Source: Paragonimus heterotremus
Taxonomy: Eukaryota; Platyhelminthes; Trematoda; Plagiorchiida; Troglotrematidae
Direction of reading: 5' to 3'
DNA: 64,000 nucleotides
NCBI GenBank assembly: GCA_013368495.1
Contig: LUCH01001014.1
Coordinates: forward strand, 81,781 to 145,780
This document shows positions 51,005 to 63,270 of the stretch, piece after piece. Position numbers and translations under genes: made by a program. The notes below the pieces were generated by a model, which worked only from the letters and a program-made list of their open reading frames with translations, ran no database searches and was not told the DNA's origin. Every line of letters starts with the position of its first letter. Position 1 is the stretch's first letter.

Positions 51005-53089
51005 AACGACTAATTGAGTCCCGGACAGGGTTTCGGTTTCTTATTACTTGTTTCAGAGTTGATCAGAAGATCTCATCGTGCAATCGGGCAGACAAAGATT
51101 TCTTAAACAAAAAGTAGGAGATGGCTGAAAGAGTTTAACAGACAAAGCCATATTAAGAATTCAGACAAATAGACCTTGGAAGAATATGCTGCCAACCGCC
51201 ACAGGTGACTGTCGTCAGAAGTGCTACGACTAACAAGCCAATAAGGGGATCAAGATCAAACAGGACAGGCTTTAGTTGTGTTGTATAATGCGAACTAATG
51301 AACAGCATGTTAAACAGAACACCCAATCTCTTTGATATCATGCGTAAAATAATTTGAGTAGATATCCTACAATATACCATGCTGGCCCTTTTTGAAACAT
51401 TTCGAAAGATATTGTGAACTATAAAGTGTACCTCACAAATCAATATGTTTTACACTCATAGGAGCCAATGACATGTTTCTGATTAGTAGCTTGTTGAATC
51501 AAGTTATTATTTACCTGCATCCACCCCACACCCACTCCCGTAGGATGTCTGACCTCAGTCTTACGATTAGGCTACGTAGAAGATAATTTCAGTGTTTCTT
51601 TAGAACCACTGCTAGTTCCAGTAGCCACCAGTTTCCGTATACAGTCCATCTCAAGTGACCCTACAAAAGCGTAGAGGTTGAAATCGGGTGATTATGCTCA
51701 TGACTGAAAATAGCAATACACCAGTGATTCGCGCTGATGCTCAACTGTCATACAATCAGGAAGGAAAAATCGGGCCCCAGCCAGGGGAAAATGGAGAGAG
51801 GGCACCACTACCAAAAAACTGTCTAAATCCAAATCTTCGACATCAAGGTGTCTACACCTTGCAAACGAACAACCGAGCTGCAGATGTGAGTAAGATGACA
51901 TCCGTAAGACAGCTTTCTGATAACCCCCACTGTTCCTCGTCATTATCTACACTTACATTACAACTTGGTTAAACAGTGGCAACGCTCACGCCACTAGGTC
52001 CGATTAAAAGTCATCTCTCATAACGTCTCAGCCACCGGTTCCGTCAGACATGAAGGTTCCAAATCGGGAAACGCAACCGAACAACAGTGACTAACCTTTC
52101 AATAAACTATACCATTTCCTATCATTGAAATTCTTTGCAGAGATTATGAGAAGTAAAGATTCCGCGAACAGTTTTCGACAATTCCTCCTTTTCGGCCGGT
52201 ACAATTATAAACAATTGTGACGATTAACAGGTAAATTATTAGGGAATAAGTGAGAAGGGGATTGAATAAATAATTGATACTAACTCATAGTGCTTAAAAA
52301 CAAAAGCGAAGAGGTTTGTAATGCCCATTGACGTTCACTTTCAAACCAACACTCCACAAACGGTCTCGTCCTTGTTTGGACTCAACAGGTACAGGTAACC
52401 TAAATGAGGGATCGAATCGACTCTTAGACACCCGGTCAACAGTTCTAAAAGCATCACTTGTGAAGGTTTTTAGCAGTCAGTGAAAATCGGGTTAGGTAAA
52501 GGGAACTGGGCAAATCATTCAATGGGTTGAGAGGTCAAGTTGGGTTGAAGCCTTAAGGTTTCAACTAACTGTTTCTAAACGAAAAAATTCGAGTGAGGTA
52601 ATCAGATTGCGACCACCTCGGTCGTTGACAGAATACGGCATTTGAGTTTTTGCAACGAGGCGGGAATGACCCGGTAGACAATGCGAAACGCTCTTTCTTA
52701 ACCTGAGTCAATCATAATCGATCAACGAGTGGGGGATTATTGTTTGTTGTCCCAGAGTGGGGCTAAGCAGGGTAGCATTCGTGGATTCTTTCAGCTAAGT
52801 GTCTAGTATGTATGATGAATCACATAAACAGTCAAATGGATAGATCTGAAATGAGACAACATCATTGAAAACGATATGTTTCAGGTGCGGTGGTACCACC
52901 TGTTCTGAATGAAATGTGGTGAAAGAACTCGTGATATGATAGGTCGTGTTGATGGTATTGATTAGTTGACATCATATCAACCCCGCCATTGCACTCTTTT
53001 TGGATGCCAAGGCTAATTAGACACCTTTCCTATCAAGTGTCTACTAACAAACGTGGTTTTTGCTTTTGTATGCTACCGGTGAACTTTTC
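51005..53089. other. No gene recognised
   Basis: A plus-strand ORF at 51688-51972 has a hydrophilic peptide but no known family and no splice context I trust. The rest is unrecognised. A 5' exon of the minus-strand C14orf119-like gene could lie here. Confidence 0.35.
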
Positions 53090-53800
53090 GGGATGGGTAT
53101 TAGTATTGGGGATCTCTAACAGACTCTTTACTTTCACCTCTATCGGGTCCTCTGTGCGGATTCTTGCCGCTTCGTTCATTAGAAAACGTTTGAGAGTGAT
53201 CGGCACATAGCTGTAAAAGTGCAGACACTAACCACTCAAGATTTTTTTTCTTAAACACGCCTCGTTGCATTGGCCCATCGGATTTGCACGTCACTGCCAG
53301 GTCCACGAAAGGCATTTGCTCATTGGTTCTCTTTTCCAGAGTGAAGGTAATGTTGTTGTACACCTTGTTCAAAATTGTTAAACAGAAAAGATCGCTTACA
53401 TACCTTCGACAACAGTTCTTATTTTCCTAATTTCATCCAGCTTGTTTTCAAGGATATCCATACAGATGTCAGCAAACAATAGGCCCAACGGAGAATCCAT
53501 AACCTTATCAATCAGTTTACTGTTCAAATGAAACCGGATGTTACTGGTGCAGAACAATGGCAGTTCTTTGAGTTCATTTACGGGCAGCCCGATGTTAATC
53601 CAATATGCTGAGAAAAGGCACTCTCCCAAAAATTCGCATTATTTGCAAGGAAAATGGATGTCTTCATTTTCTGGGAATTTGAACGTCCGCCAGAATTCTC
53701 CAACATCCGAAAAGTTGCGCTCGCTCCTGACTGGTACATTCGGTGGCCTAGGCGCAAGGCCACCCCAAACCTGTAAATACAGTTGCTGTAAATCACAATG
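53090..53800 (-). mobile_element. Penelope-like element fragment (second copy)
   Basis: Read from high to low coordinates: LPLFCTSNIRFHLNSKLID and DSPLGLLFADICMDILENKL (53629-53396), matching the RT block that precedes the YxDD motif. Next is NITFTLEKRTNEQMPFVDLA and TCKSDGPMQRGVFKKK (53372-53250), the post-RT block. The YxDD itself is lost at the junction near 53375-53396, and no GIY-YIG part is seen. Confidence 0.7.
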
Positions 53801-53837
53801 TTGCCTTCGGGCTGAGCAGCAAATAAAGCTCGTTTGA

Positions 53838-54276
53838 AGGCCGTCTTTTCCCCTACTTGTTGGGGGGTTTAAGCTGCGAGAGTTGCGTTCCCATATTTAG
53901 GCTCTGATTTTCGTGCAGTTTTGCAATATCAATGCGCTCGTTCGTGATAGAGATACTGCTCGTGGTCTTGCGTTGTTCTTGTCTTTCTCTATCAGATGGG
54001 GTCGTGACACAATAGTTTTCACAGTAATTATACAAAAAGTTAATGGCTTCAATTAGCGGTCCGTTGGAACTTAAGGAGTGATAAACTTGCCACAATATGC
54101 GAGGAAAAAAGTAATGTGTGAGGCGAGGATGGAAACAATTGTGGAGAGGTAAATAAAGAATTACAACGGTGCAACACGAGTGCCATTGACTTTTATTCTT
54201 CGCCATATCAGACAACATCCTCATTGTCTCTCGGACCCCAAACCAAAAAGCCGGGAGTGCCCTACTGAAGCAAGCT
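53838..54276. other. No gene recognised
   Basis: A minus-strand ORF at 53853-54224 has no family signal. It may be flank or decayed element sequence between the Penelope-like and RTE-type fragments. Confidence 0.3.
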
Positions 54277-55315
54277 TTACATTGTTTTCATACTCCGGAC
54301 CCAAGTCACGCGCTGGCCACTTGGCTGCCATTTCCAGCTTGACTCACAACTCGTAAATAAGCCACGATGTGGTAGGTAGTGAGTTGATACTCGTAGGGTG
54401 TGGCCAAGCCAGCAAAGCTTGCGAGACGATATTAGTATGCTTAAGGGTCGACAGAGTCTGTCTGTTCTGAAGACACGTCGGCAAACTTCGTCACAGTCGA
54501 CAGGGTGTTCCCGCCACACGTCACCAATGCTTCGGAGACACAGATGACTGAAAAGGGACACTCTGTGACCGTACTCTGCGCAGATGAACCTGGTTTCGCA
54601 GCCGTGCAATAAAACCACACCTACGGTGACACGGTACACCAGGTCATTCACATAAAGACTGAGATCACGTCGACGCCAGAGATGGCGTAAGTTGGCAAAC
54701 GTCATTCGATCCTCTGCTAAACGACATGTGATCTCACCGGACATTCCACTGGCGCTGAGACGGTTCTCGAGAAAGATAAACCTCTCCACTAATTCCAACT
54801 GCTCACCACCAAGGGTGAGAGTGGGCGTAGAGTCCTGCCAATCTTGCAACAGCACCTTGTACTTAACAGTTGCAAAGACAACACCAAACTGACGAACTGA
54901 AGCCTGTAATTTGTATAAGATGTTCTGGACTCCCTGTGAGCTTTCACGGATCAAGGAGATGTCTGTATATTCTCTCTCGAAATTGAGTGCCTGGGAGCAA
55001 ATCCATACCACCATATTCAAAGTTTGTCAGGGCATACTCTAAGGTCTCCTTTACTGTAAAGTCGAATAGGACGGGGAAGAGAAGACGATCTTTTCACACC
55101 TCAGTTGATACGATGAGTCGGTGATACGTTGTCACAAACCCTAACTATGCCAAAAGTCTGATAGTAAATTGCTTTCAGGATGTTCTTCATATACATCTCA
55201 GGCACACTCTTCTTCGACTGACGATCCCAGAGTGCAGCTATTTCAACCGAAAGAAAGGCCCCAGTGATGTCCAGGAAGACAACTGTTAGCTTTCTACATG
55301 AATGGTTCGGTTGTT
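54277..55315 (-). mobile_element. RTE-type LINE of a second subfamily, truncated
   Basis: The minus strand starts within the RT domain at LTVVFLDITGAF (about 55260-55300), with the YADD block lost. It continues with KVLLQDWQDSTPTLTLGGEQ, TFANLRHLWRRRDLSLYVND, LLHGCETRF and LCWLGHTLRVS (55020-54277). The layout matches the LINE at 7803-9960 but residues differ much more, so this is a distinct subfamily. Its 5' end abuts the tail of the next element at about 55316. Confidence 0.75.
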
Positions 55316-55317
55316 TG

Positions 55318-56080
55318 TTTGCAAGGTCATCACCATCATAGCAGCCATGAACCTGACCAAAAGGTATTGTGACTCGGGTCGCCACTCACTTCAACAGTGG
55401 TGTGCAACATCCTAGAAGAAAACGCTACTAAGAAGGTTGGAAATTAATAGAAGACTAAGCAGAAGTACTAGAAATGGTATGGATACAGGTATGACATTGA
55501 CTGCGACACACCGCCATCTCGGATAACGTTTCTAACTGGCGATTTGAGTGATCACGAGGACCCCAGTCAGGTAGGCGACACCTACCCACTTTGTTCAATA
55601 GAGCAGTCAGTGTTGCTTGACCATCATGTGGTTTCACTTAACCGCTGGTGGTCTCCGTGCTCGGTACGGTAGAGGCTCAGCTGGCACACGAAGTGCGTGA
55701 TCCAACAATCGCAGGCTATGCAACGTGAGTAGTTGGCCAATTGATCGCGCGTCCAGAGCGTTCCGGAATACGCGCCGGCGAACTACCATATTGTTCACAC
55801 GATCAATCCACTTGATGTGGGCTAATTGGCGGAGACAACGATGGTTAAACACAGCAAGCCTGTTGACACCTTCTTTGTGAACAGGCCACGTTTCCGAACC
55901 ATAAAGCAAAATGGAACGCACACAGGCATTATATACCCTTCGTTTCAGTGACAGCCGGACGTCTTTTCGACGCCACAGATGACGCAGTTTGGCAAAGGCA
56001 ACTCGTGCTTTTGCTATCCTTGCTGATATCTCATCAGCAATATTACAGGCTAACGAGATAGTGCTATCCATCTAATTTAA
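55318..56080 (-). mobile_element. RTE-type LINE (same subfamily as 7803-9960), 5'-truncated
   Basis: A 146-codon frame (56071-55634) starts inside the post-RT region (STISLACNIADEISARIAKA) and ends LLDHALRVPAEPLPYRARRP. By eye about four in five residues match the copy at 8154-8580. The 3' UTR down to about 55318 also matches and ends in ATG-type trinucleotides (catcaccatcat on the plus strand). The copy is 5'-truncated, as usual for LINE insertions. Confidence 0.82.
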
Positions 56081-56187
56081 TTGGAGACGTTCTGTTACCG
56101 GCACATAAGCTGCTCGATTACTCTGAGTCCTGGGTATACTCTAATATACCATGGTCTGAACGCCAGAGGCGAAAACTCGCCCAGAAG

Positions 56188-58806
56188 GAACCTGGAACCA
56201 CTGACAGATCTCGCAATGTTATTATTAGGGGTGTTCCCGGTTCCATCAGCGAAGACCTGGAACATAACCAGAGTCAGTGGCGATTCTTGTCAACCGCACT
56301 TGAACTTACCAACGTCCAGGTTCGACGTATTCATCGCATCCTGCGGCCCAAGCCAGAATAAAGCGAATCCCGACCACGACTCCTCAAAATTACTGTCACC
56401 TCGAATGGGATGGCATCACATATACTGAAGCGGTTCCGCAGTCGACATCGTCTCATCCCTGGCGGGATTTCGTTTCATCCCGATCGTTCTAAAAAAAGAA
56501 CGAGATTTATTAAAAGCTAGTCACTGCACGCACACCAGTGGCTTAGTGGTTTCCATCGAGGATTTAATGACCTCAAAAAACTCACTACAGCGGATAGAAC
56601 CGAAGGTATAGGGGGAGGATCGGCCCTCTATATCCACACTTCTCTTCAAGTCTTCCTGTTTGACAATCCAGTATTTGCCACGATTCAAGAAACGGTCTGG
56701 TGCCCGATTCGCTTAAGTGGTTCAGAACGCTGGCTAGTAGGGGTACTCTGTCGTCCTCCATCTTCTGATAATTCTAAAGATGAGCTCTTATTATCTGAGT
56801 TGGAAGTTTTACTCACCGTATGATTCACCCACGTCCTCTTAATGGGCGATTTCAACTTACCCGAAATCAACTTTCCGGACTTCTCGTACGCAGGCACCGA
56901 AAATGTTATCTCTGCACGATTTCTTCACACAGTCGGGGCACTGGGTTTTACGGAGCACATATCTGGTTTCACTAGGTGACATGCTGGTCATAATCCGTCA
57001 CGGTTGGATTACTTATTTACCAATGAAGAGTTGATGGTAGACAACCGTACAATCACCGGACCACTCGGACTGAGTGATCACGCGGTCGTCTTCTTCGACA
57101 TTTGTAGCACGAATCTGGTCAGCTCAACGACTAGTAATTGCAGAAACTTCCGGAAAATAAATGTGGGAGAACTACGTGGCTACTTGGAAATGCAGTCATG
57201 AGTGAACTACACTCCCCTTCACTCTGTAGATGATCTCTATGAGAAGTTAACTGTCATTGTTTCTGCAACCGTAGGTGAATCTACACCATTATCAGGCTCA
57301 AAACGGTAGGGCCTCCAAGTCAATTACGCTCTGAAGAAGTGGTATGCCTGGACGTGCTATCGATTATCAGGATCTGAAGCGGACCATAAAATATACGTTG
57401 CCCTAAGGAATCGGTGTACATCGCTAATTCGACGTTACCGCCTTCATTAACAACAGCGTCTTACAGAACGGTTTATCGCTGATCCAAATAGCCTCTTCCG
57501 ATATGTAGCATCAACTCGCAAGGCGAAAGTCGGAGTTCCACAGGTCTTAGACCTATCAGGCCTTATTAGCTCTTATACAGAGGCCTCTGATGTTCTTGCT
57601 GAGTTTTACAGCAGTGTTTTTGCACAGTCACCATCAGTTCCTCAGGTTCGTTTTGACAATGAAATCGACGGTACTTACACTGTGGATACTTCCTCCACGG
57701 CGGTGTTGACTAAACTCAGGTGACCTAAGGATAGCTCTTCTAGCCTCGACGGTATACCTTCCAGGAAGCGACGGAACAGCGTGCTGATCCACTAAGCTTA
57801 ATGTTTACGTCGTCCGTCACCCAGGGAACAGTACCCAGTAGCTGAAAACTCGTGAGCATCACACGCGTTTTCAAGGGTGGTAGGCGAAACTGCCACAGTG
57901 ACTACACACCAACTGCATTGCTGCCAACCATCTCAAAGATTTTAGAGGCGCTTGCACACGATTTGCTTTATAAGTACCTCACCTCTCGTGAGTTTTTCTC
58001 CAATGTTCAACACGGATTTCGTAAGAGCCGTTGGTGTATCACAAACCTGGTGATAGCCACCGATCAGCGGACGAAAGCAGCTGATCAGGGCAATAGAATA
58101 AATGTTGTATATCTCGACTTTGCTAAGGCATTCGACCGCGTGGGTCATGCCGTTTTGATCGGCAAGATTTCCGATTATGGGGTGCGAGGAAATTTTCTCT
58201 AGTGGCAGGCCTAGCCTCAGTGGAGTACCCCAAGGTTCAATTCTTAGCCCGCTGCTATTTTTGATATTCATCAACGATCTCCCACTCTCAATCACCTCTC
58301 TGTTACTATTGTTTGCGGACGACGTCAAAATTTCGCGAGCCGTCAACACAACCGATGATTCTGTCATCCTACGGAAAGACCTTGACATTCTTTTCAATTG
58401 GTCTCGATTGCACCGACTCGAATTTAAGGATGGTAAGTGTGAAGTTATGCACATTCGCGGTTCTATGAAAACCACTTATTACCTCGACGGATACCCGCTT
58501 CAGACGGTTCTTATTGAGAAGAACCTAGGAGCCACTGTTTCGCACACTCTCGAGCTCTGCGAACGCTGAAACAAATGCGAAAAAGGCTAGTGACATCCTG
58601 ACGTTATCGAAACATCGCTTCGGCCAGTTCAACCATAATTGTTTTCAGCTTCTCTGTAACAATTTCGTTCGACCGTATCTGGAGAATGGAACTGTAATCT
58701 GGTCACCGCATCACGAAAAAGACAAGCTGCTCCTGGAGACGATACAACGTCGAACCGCTAAGGCAGTCCGGGGTCTGAAAACTAGACCATATGAAGAAAG
58801 GCTGAA
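56188..58806 (+). mobile_element. CR1-type LINE, left copy, 3'-deleted
   Basis: Plus strand. An ORF1 C-terminal piece (DRSRNVIIRGVPGSISEDL, then SRPRLLKITVTSNGMASHIL; about 56207-56430) is followed by an APE endonuclease (LMGDFNLPEINFPDF, SRLDYLFTNEELMVDN, LSDHAVVFFD; 56840-57110). The reverse transcriptase has YLDFAKAFDRVGH, GVPQGSILSPLLFLIFINDL and FADD (58312-58323). Frames are broken several times. At the 3' end the coding stops in YEERLKS at 58806, where the right-hand copy has about 100 further residues, and joins the inverted repeat. Confidence 0.82.
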
Positions 58807-58943
58807 ATCGTTATTCTAACACTTAGTCCGAGCCCCAGCATACTCGGTATGTTCGTCTGTTGAATAGCTCACACCGGATTATGTGTGTTCACCCAGCTAT
58901 GGACTTGCGAGTTTTATAACAATAGGCGTGCATTTATTTGTTT
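58807..58943 (+). repeat. Left arm of a 137-bp inverted repeat (CR1-type LINE 3' UTR)
   Basis: The reverse complement of 59144-59280 with three mismatches. It corresponds to the LINE 3' end, finishing gcatttatttgttt. After a 36-bp interruption, ten more bases (58980-58989, gatacaacca) pair with 59134-59143. Confidence 0.95.
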
Positions 58944-59143
58944 ATTCGTTTATTTAATCATTCTCCATTTGAGCCTTTTGATACAACCAATAAAAGTTGC
59001 GATGTGTAACTATCCCTCTGGTACAGAAATTGCTCACCTGGAGAAACAGAACCGTCAAAAGCCGTGGCTTTTTACTTCCGTCCGTCACCCACTGAACTCA
59101 CTGAAACCTTACGCAACAACAGAATACTTTTCGTGGTTGTATC
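58944..59143. other. Loop of the LINE palindrome
   Basis: 200 bp between the arms, starting with a T-rich imperfect repeat (tttattcgtttatttaatc). No coding signal. Confidence 0.6.
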
Positions 59144-59280
59144 AAACAAATAAATGCACGCCTATTGTTATAAAACTCGCAAGTCCATAGCTGGGTGAAC
59201 ATACATAATCAGGTGTGAGCTATTCAACAGACGAACATACCGAGTACGCTGGGGCTCGGACTAAGTGTTAGAATAACGAT
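59144..59280 (-). repeat. Right arm of the 137-bp inverted repeat (CR1-type LINE 3' UTR)
   Basis: The 3' UTR of the right-hand LINE, continuous with its coding end at 59323. Complement of the left arm with 134 of 137 positions matching. Confidence 0.95.
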
Positions 59281-62200
59281 CCAGGCGAAATTTGAACGCA
59301 GAGACTATCGTGGCAGGGAGTTTTAGGCTTTGCAGACCCGAACCGAGAATAAACTGTGCCTTAGCTCAATTCTGTTGTACTGACATTTTATTTTCAAGGA
59401 ATGCCCTCTGAGTGAACAAGTATCTTCATAAGTGAGCAGGGATCTACACGGATGGTTAGGGGTCCTCAGAATCACGAACGCCAATATTAGGTCACCTCTC
59501 TGTCTACGGTATTCCAGAGGGAAGAGATTTAACTCGTGAAGCCGCTCAGTGTAGGGTTTTGCACTTAACCCACGGACTGCCTTCGTCGCGCGCCTCTGAA
59601 CAGTTTCCAGAATTAGTTTGTTCTTTTGTAAGTGAGGAAGCCAAACAAGGGTTCCTTGCTCGAGGTGAGGACGAATAAAGTTGTTGTACAAGTTATTGAA
59701 ACATGATTACTCGAATTTTCCGAACAAACACTTCAGAAGCGCTAGTACACTATTGGCTTTCTTGGCGCTCGCCATAGTATTAGGAGAACTCGAGAGGTTG
59801 TGTGTCACAACAGTGCCGAGATCTTTTTCTCTGTCCATGACTTGGAGCGGTACTCCGTCGAGAGAGTAAGGGAAACTGTGCTTATGCTTGATATGCATAA
59901 CTTTGCACTTGCTGGTATTGAACTCGAGGGAGTTAAATTTAGACCATTTATAAAGCGCACTAATATCAGCCTGCAGGGCGCTCGCGTCAGATCTGTTACG
60001 CACAATACGCCAGATTTTGATATCATCGGCAAACAGTAGCAGTGGAGATGATACTTCATGTAGCAGATCATTGATGAAGATAGAGAAGGGTAGTGGCCCC
60101 ACGATGGAGTCTTGTGGGACTCCGCTTGTGCTGACTCTGGCAGAGGATACGAAGGAAACCACCCGCACATGGTAGGAACGGTTTGATAAATAAGATTTCA
60201 GCCAGCGGAGAAGGTTACCCTTGACACTCCAACGGCGAAGCTTGTCGAGTAAGACGGAGTGATTCATTCGGTCAAAAGACTTGTCAAAGTCAAGGTAAGT
60301 AGCATTTACTCCCTCTCCTCTGTCAACAGCAGTGGTCCACTGGTCTACAGTTGGCAGCAAATTTTTTGTACATGAACGGCCACGTAGAAAGCCGTGTTGC
60401 TCGCTGCAAAAGAAAGCTTGTGCTAAAAGATGCTTACATAATGAATTGTGGACTAACGCTTCAAGGACTGAATACACATGATAGGAGGGCAACTGGGCGA
60501 TAGATGCAAGGCTGATTGCGCTGTCCAGCTTTGAAGATGGGAGTGATATTCGCCGATTTCCAGCTATCGGGCACTGTTCCTGCAGCAATTGATTGTGTAA
60601 ACAGGATGCTTAGCGGGACAACTAAATGTGCAGCCCTATAGGCAAGGACTAGAGGAGATATACAGTCTGGCCCGGGAGATGTGGGTTTGATTCCTCGCAG
60701 TCTCATTAGTACTGCGTCCGCTGTGGTATATACTGTGGAAATTTCCTCAGGATTGCTACCGCTTTCTTCCACGGGGCAGTTAGGCATGCCGCTAGTAAAC
60801 ACAGCACCGTAAAACTCAGAAGCTTCACCATCTGAGCAAGTGAGTCTTTGCGGGCCGGCTAGCTGGGGAACGCCAGCTTTGGCTTTACAGGTTTTCCAGA
60901 CAAATTTGTACAAGCTTTTAGGATCGCTGGGTTAGACGTCGTTGGAGGTCTGGTCGATCTTATCTGATTAGTTTGGTGCATCGGTTTCGAAGTTGCGCAT
61001 ACGGTCATCTAGATCCCGACGTTCTGAACCGAGCCCATACTATACGTTCGGCGTGGATGCTTTTCAACGTTCAGGAACGCACTTGCCGTTGCGGTTTCCG
61101 GCGGGTCGTAGAGCAGAATTGTGTTGAGCAATCTATTGCTTCGCGAATGGTATTAGTAAAATGGTCACATTTCCCCAACAGACGGGGATGAGTTAAACTG
61201 ATCCCACGAAGCATTAGCATTGAGTGCATCCACCCTAATTCTTTGGAAGTTCCTTTTTGGAACGTTTGCTTTGGAAGTAAGCTTAGCACTACAAATGACG
61301 TTGAAGATTATTACAGCGTGGTCGCTTAAGAGGAGCGGGGCACCTACCGTTAAGTTGTCTACCATTAGCTCCTCATTAGTGAAAACGTAGTCTAAACGGG
61401 AAGGAGCATGACCCTCGCGCCCTCTTGTATAATCTGTCACATGTTCCGTAAGGTCAGCAGCTGCAATTGAGGCTAGAAATGTTGCAGGCATTGCATCATC
61501 GGGGTATTTGTACGAATAGGATTGGAAGTCGATTTGTGGCAGGTTAAAGTCTCCCATTATTCGGATATGTGAGTATCCTAGAGAGGGGATACAGTTGAGT
61601 CTAGACAGGATTGCCTCATCGCGGTCAGAGCAAGAGCATGCAGTCCGATATAATACGCCAGCTAACAGTCTGTCAGAGTTGGGCAGTGCAATGAAGCACC
61701 AGACAGATTCAGGAACAGTAGAGTATTGGGTGAGACAGGGGGGTAGCCAGGAGGGAGTTGTGGACATAAAGGGCAACACCGCCTCCTGTGCTCATTGTTC
61801 TATCATTCCGAAAAAGCAGCATGTGTTACATCGAGCTCAGAATCAAGATGGCCTGGTGAGAGCCATGATTCAGTAATTCCGACAATAAAGAAGTCATTCG
61901 CGAGGAAAACCACATGAATTCCACCAAGTCTGCTGATCAGACTTCGGAAGTTGGTATAAGCACATTTGACAGAATTTACTCAGAATGAGTGCAGGTTGCC
62001 GGAGTCGGTAATGGACCGGATTTTTCGGGGGACGCTGAGTACATCAGCAGGGTTATTGCCGACTCTGACTGAGTCGGCTGGCGGACGGTTTTTTGAGACT
62101 TCAGGTCAACTAAGGGAATGACTAACCAAGCAGCTCGTGCTAGGTAGTCAGCTTGCAACTTTTCGCGTTCGTCTTTGGGACGATCGGGGTAGAAGGTTAT

Positions 62201-63270
62201 GTCTCCTGGGATTCGATGGCGCTCGTGACAAAAAACGCTCCAGTATAAATGCAGCTTTCTCGGGGGTAGTCACGATAACTTTCAACAGCCGTGGCAGGGA
62301 ATCAGCTGGGGTCAGACTAGAGCGCGGGACGCGTATTATGTTCTGCAGAAGTATATTTTCTAACCTTAAGGCAGACGCAAGAAATTTCCATTGATTAATA
62401 TCGTGCGCGATGTTGTCCCCACATATAGAAGGCACACTTATGGTAATTACGTTGCGGGGACGATCAACAGCGACCGCATTTTTCGTTGTTTGGTATCTTC
62501 GTTGTCGCTCGGTCCAAGGTATGTCAGGACAAATCGAGGCGCCGCCAAAGGGGCACAGTTTAAAGGTTGCTAGGAGAACCTCTTCGGTTTCTGAGGGACT
62601 TGTGAGAGAAACCCGTAACAACCTCGGTTTGTTTGCATGCGGTGAATCAGGCTTCCTTGCGAGACGGGTAGTGGGGATAGGACATCGAGGTTTGATTTGC
62701 ATTTGAACACAGAGAGCGAGTCAAAGTTCGCGGTCATGCTCGTCGCGAAGTTGGAGAGACAAATCAGGGCACTCCGGAAGGTCCTGCACTATAACGGAGT
62801 CTGGCCGGGCAGTAGAATGTTTAGTTTTTGCGACAGGCATGCCGGTACCTATTGAACGTGACGGTTCCTGGGAATCGACCACCACTCACGCATACAGTCT
62901 CATTTGATCACTTGACGCGTTCAGCTCATATTGTCACACCCTGAGTAGGATGGTTCTCGTTGGCGTTGGCGGCGATGTTATGAAGTATGGATGTGTCAAG
63001 CGCTGACGTGCCAGCTGCGGCTATCGAAGTGCCAGTAGTGCCTGGTTGATTGGCAAATACCTTCCCAGAGGAAGGACAGCTATCGCAGTTGAGTTGAATG
63101 CAGTCTAGATTGGCTGCGCTAAGTGCATAGTACAGCTCGAGAGAAACACCAAGGCAGGAGATATGAAACCATGTATTACAGCCAAAGCGTTGTAGCGCAT
63201 GGTCCTTTACGCGGACAAACTTGGTGCATAATAAATAAATATATATATGGGTGTAAATGCACATATACTT
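59144..63270 (-). mobile_element. CR1-type LINE, right copy, close to full length
   Basis: Read from high to low coordinates. ORF1 has a PHD-finger-like segment (FGCNTWFHISCLGVS, then CIQLNCDSC; 63264-63100) and a C-terminal domain (DRPRNVITISVPS, LLKVIVTTPEKAAFILERFL; 62702-62148). The APE endonuclease has IMGDFNLPQIDF, SRLDYVFTNEELMVDN and LSDHAVIIFN (61779-61165). The RT region has SPGPDCISPLVL, YLDFDKSFDRMNH, SGVPQDSIVGPL and LLLFADDIKIW (60913-59707), and a C-terminal segment has FIRPHLEQGTLVW, RRATKAVRGLS and GHSLKIKCQ (59691-59323). Frameshifts separate the parts. PHD fingers in ORF1 are known for CR1-group LINEs. The 5' end is not defined. Confidence 0.85.

Noticed and set aside
51688..51972. 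94-codon plus-strand ORF as an exon
   Set aside because: No recognisable family, no convincing splice sites, and an equally long ORF runs antisense to it.
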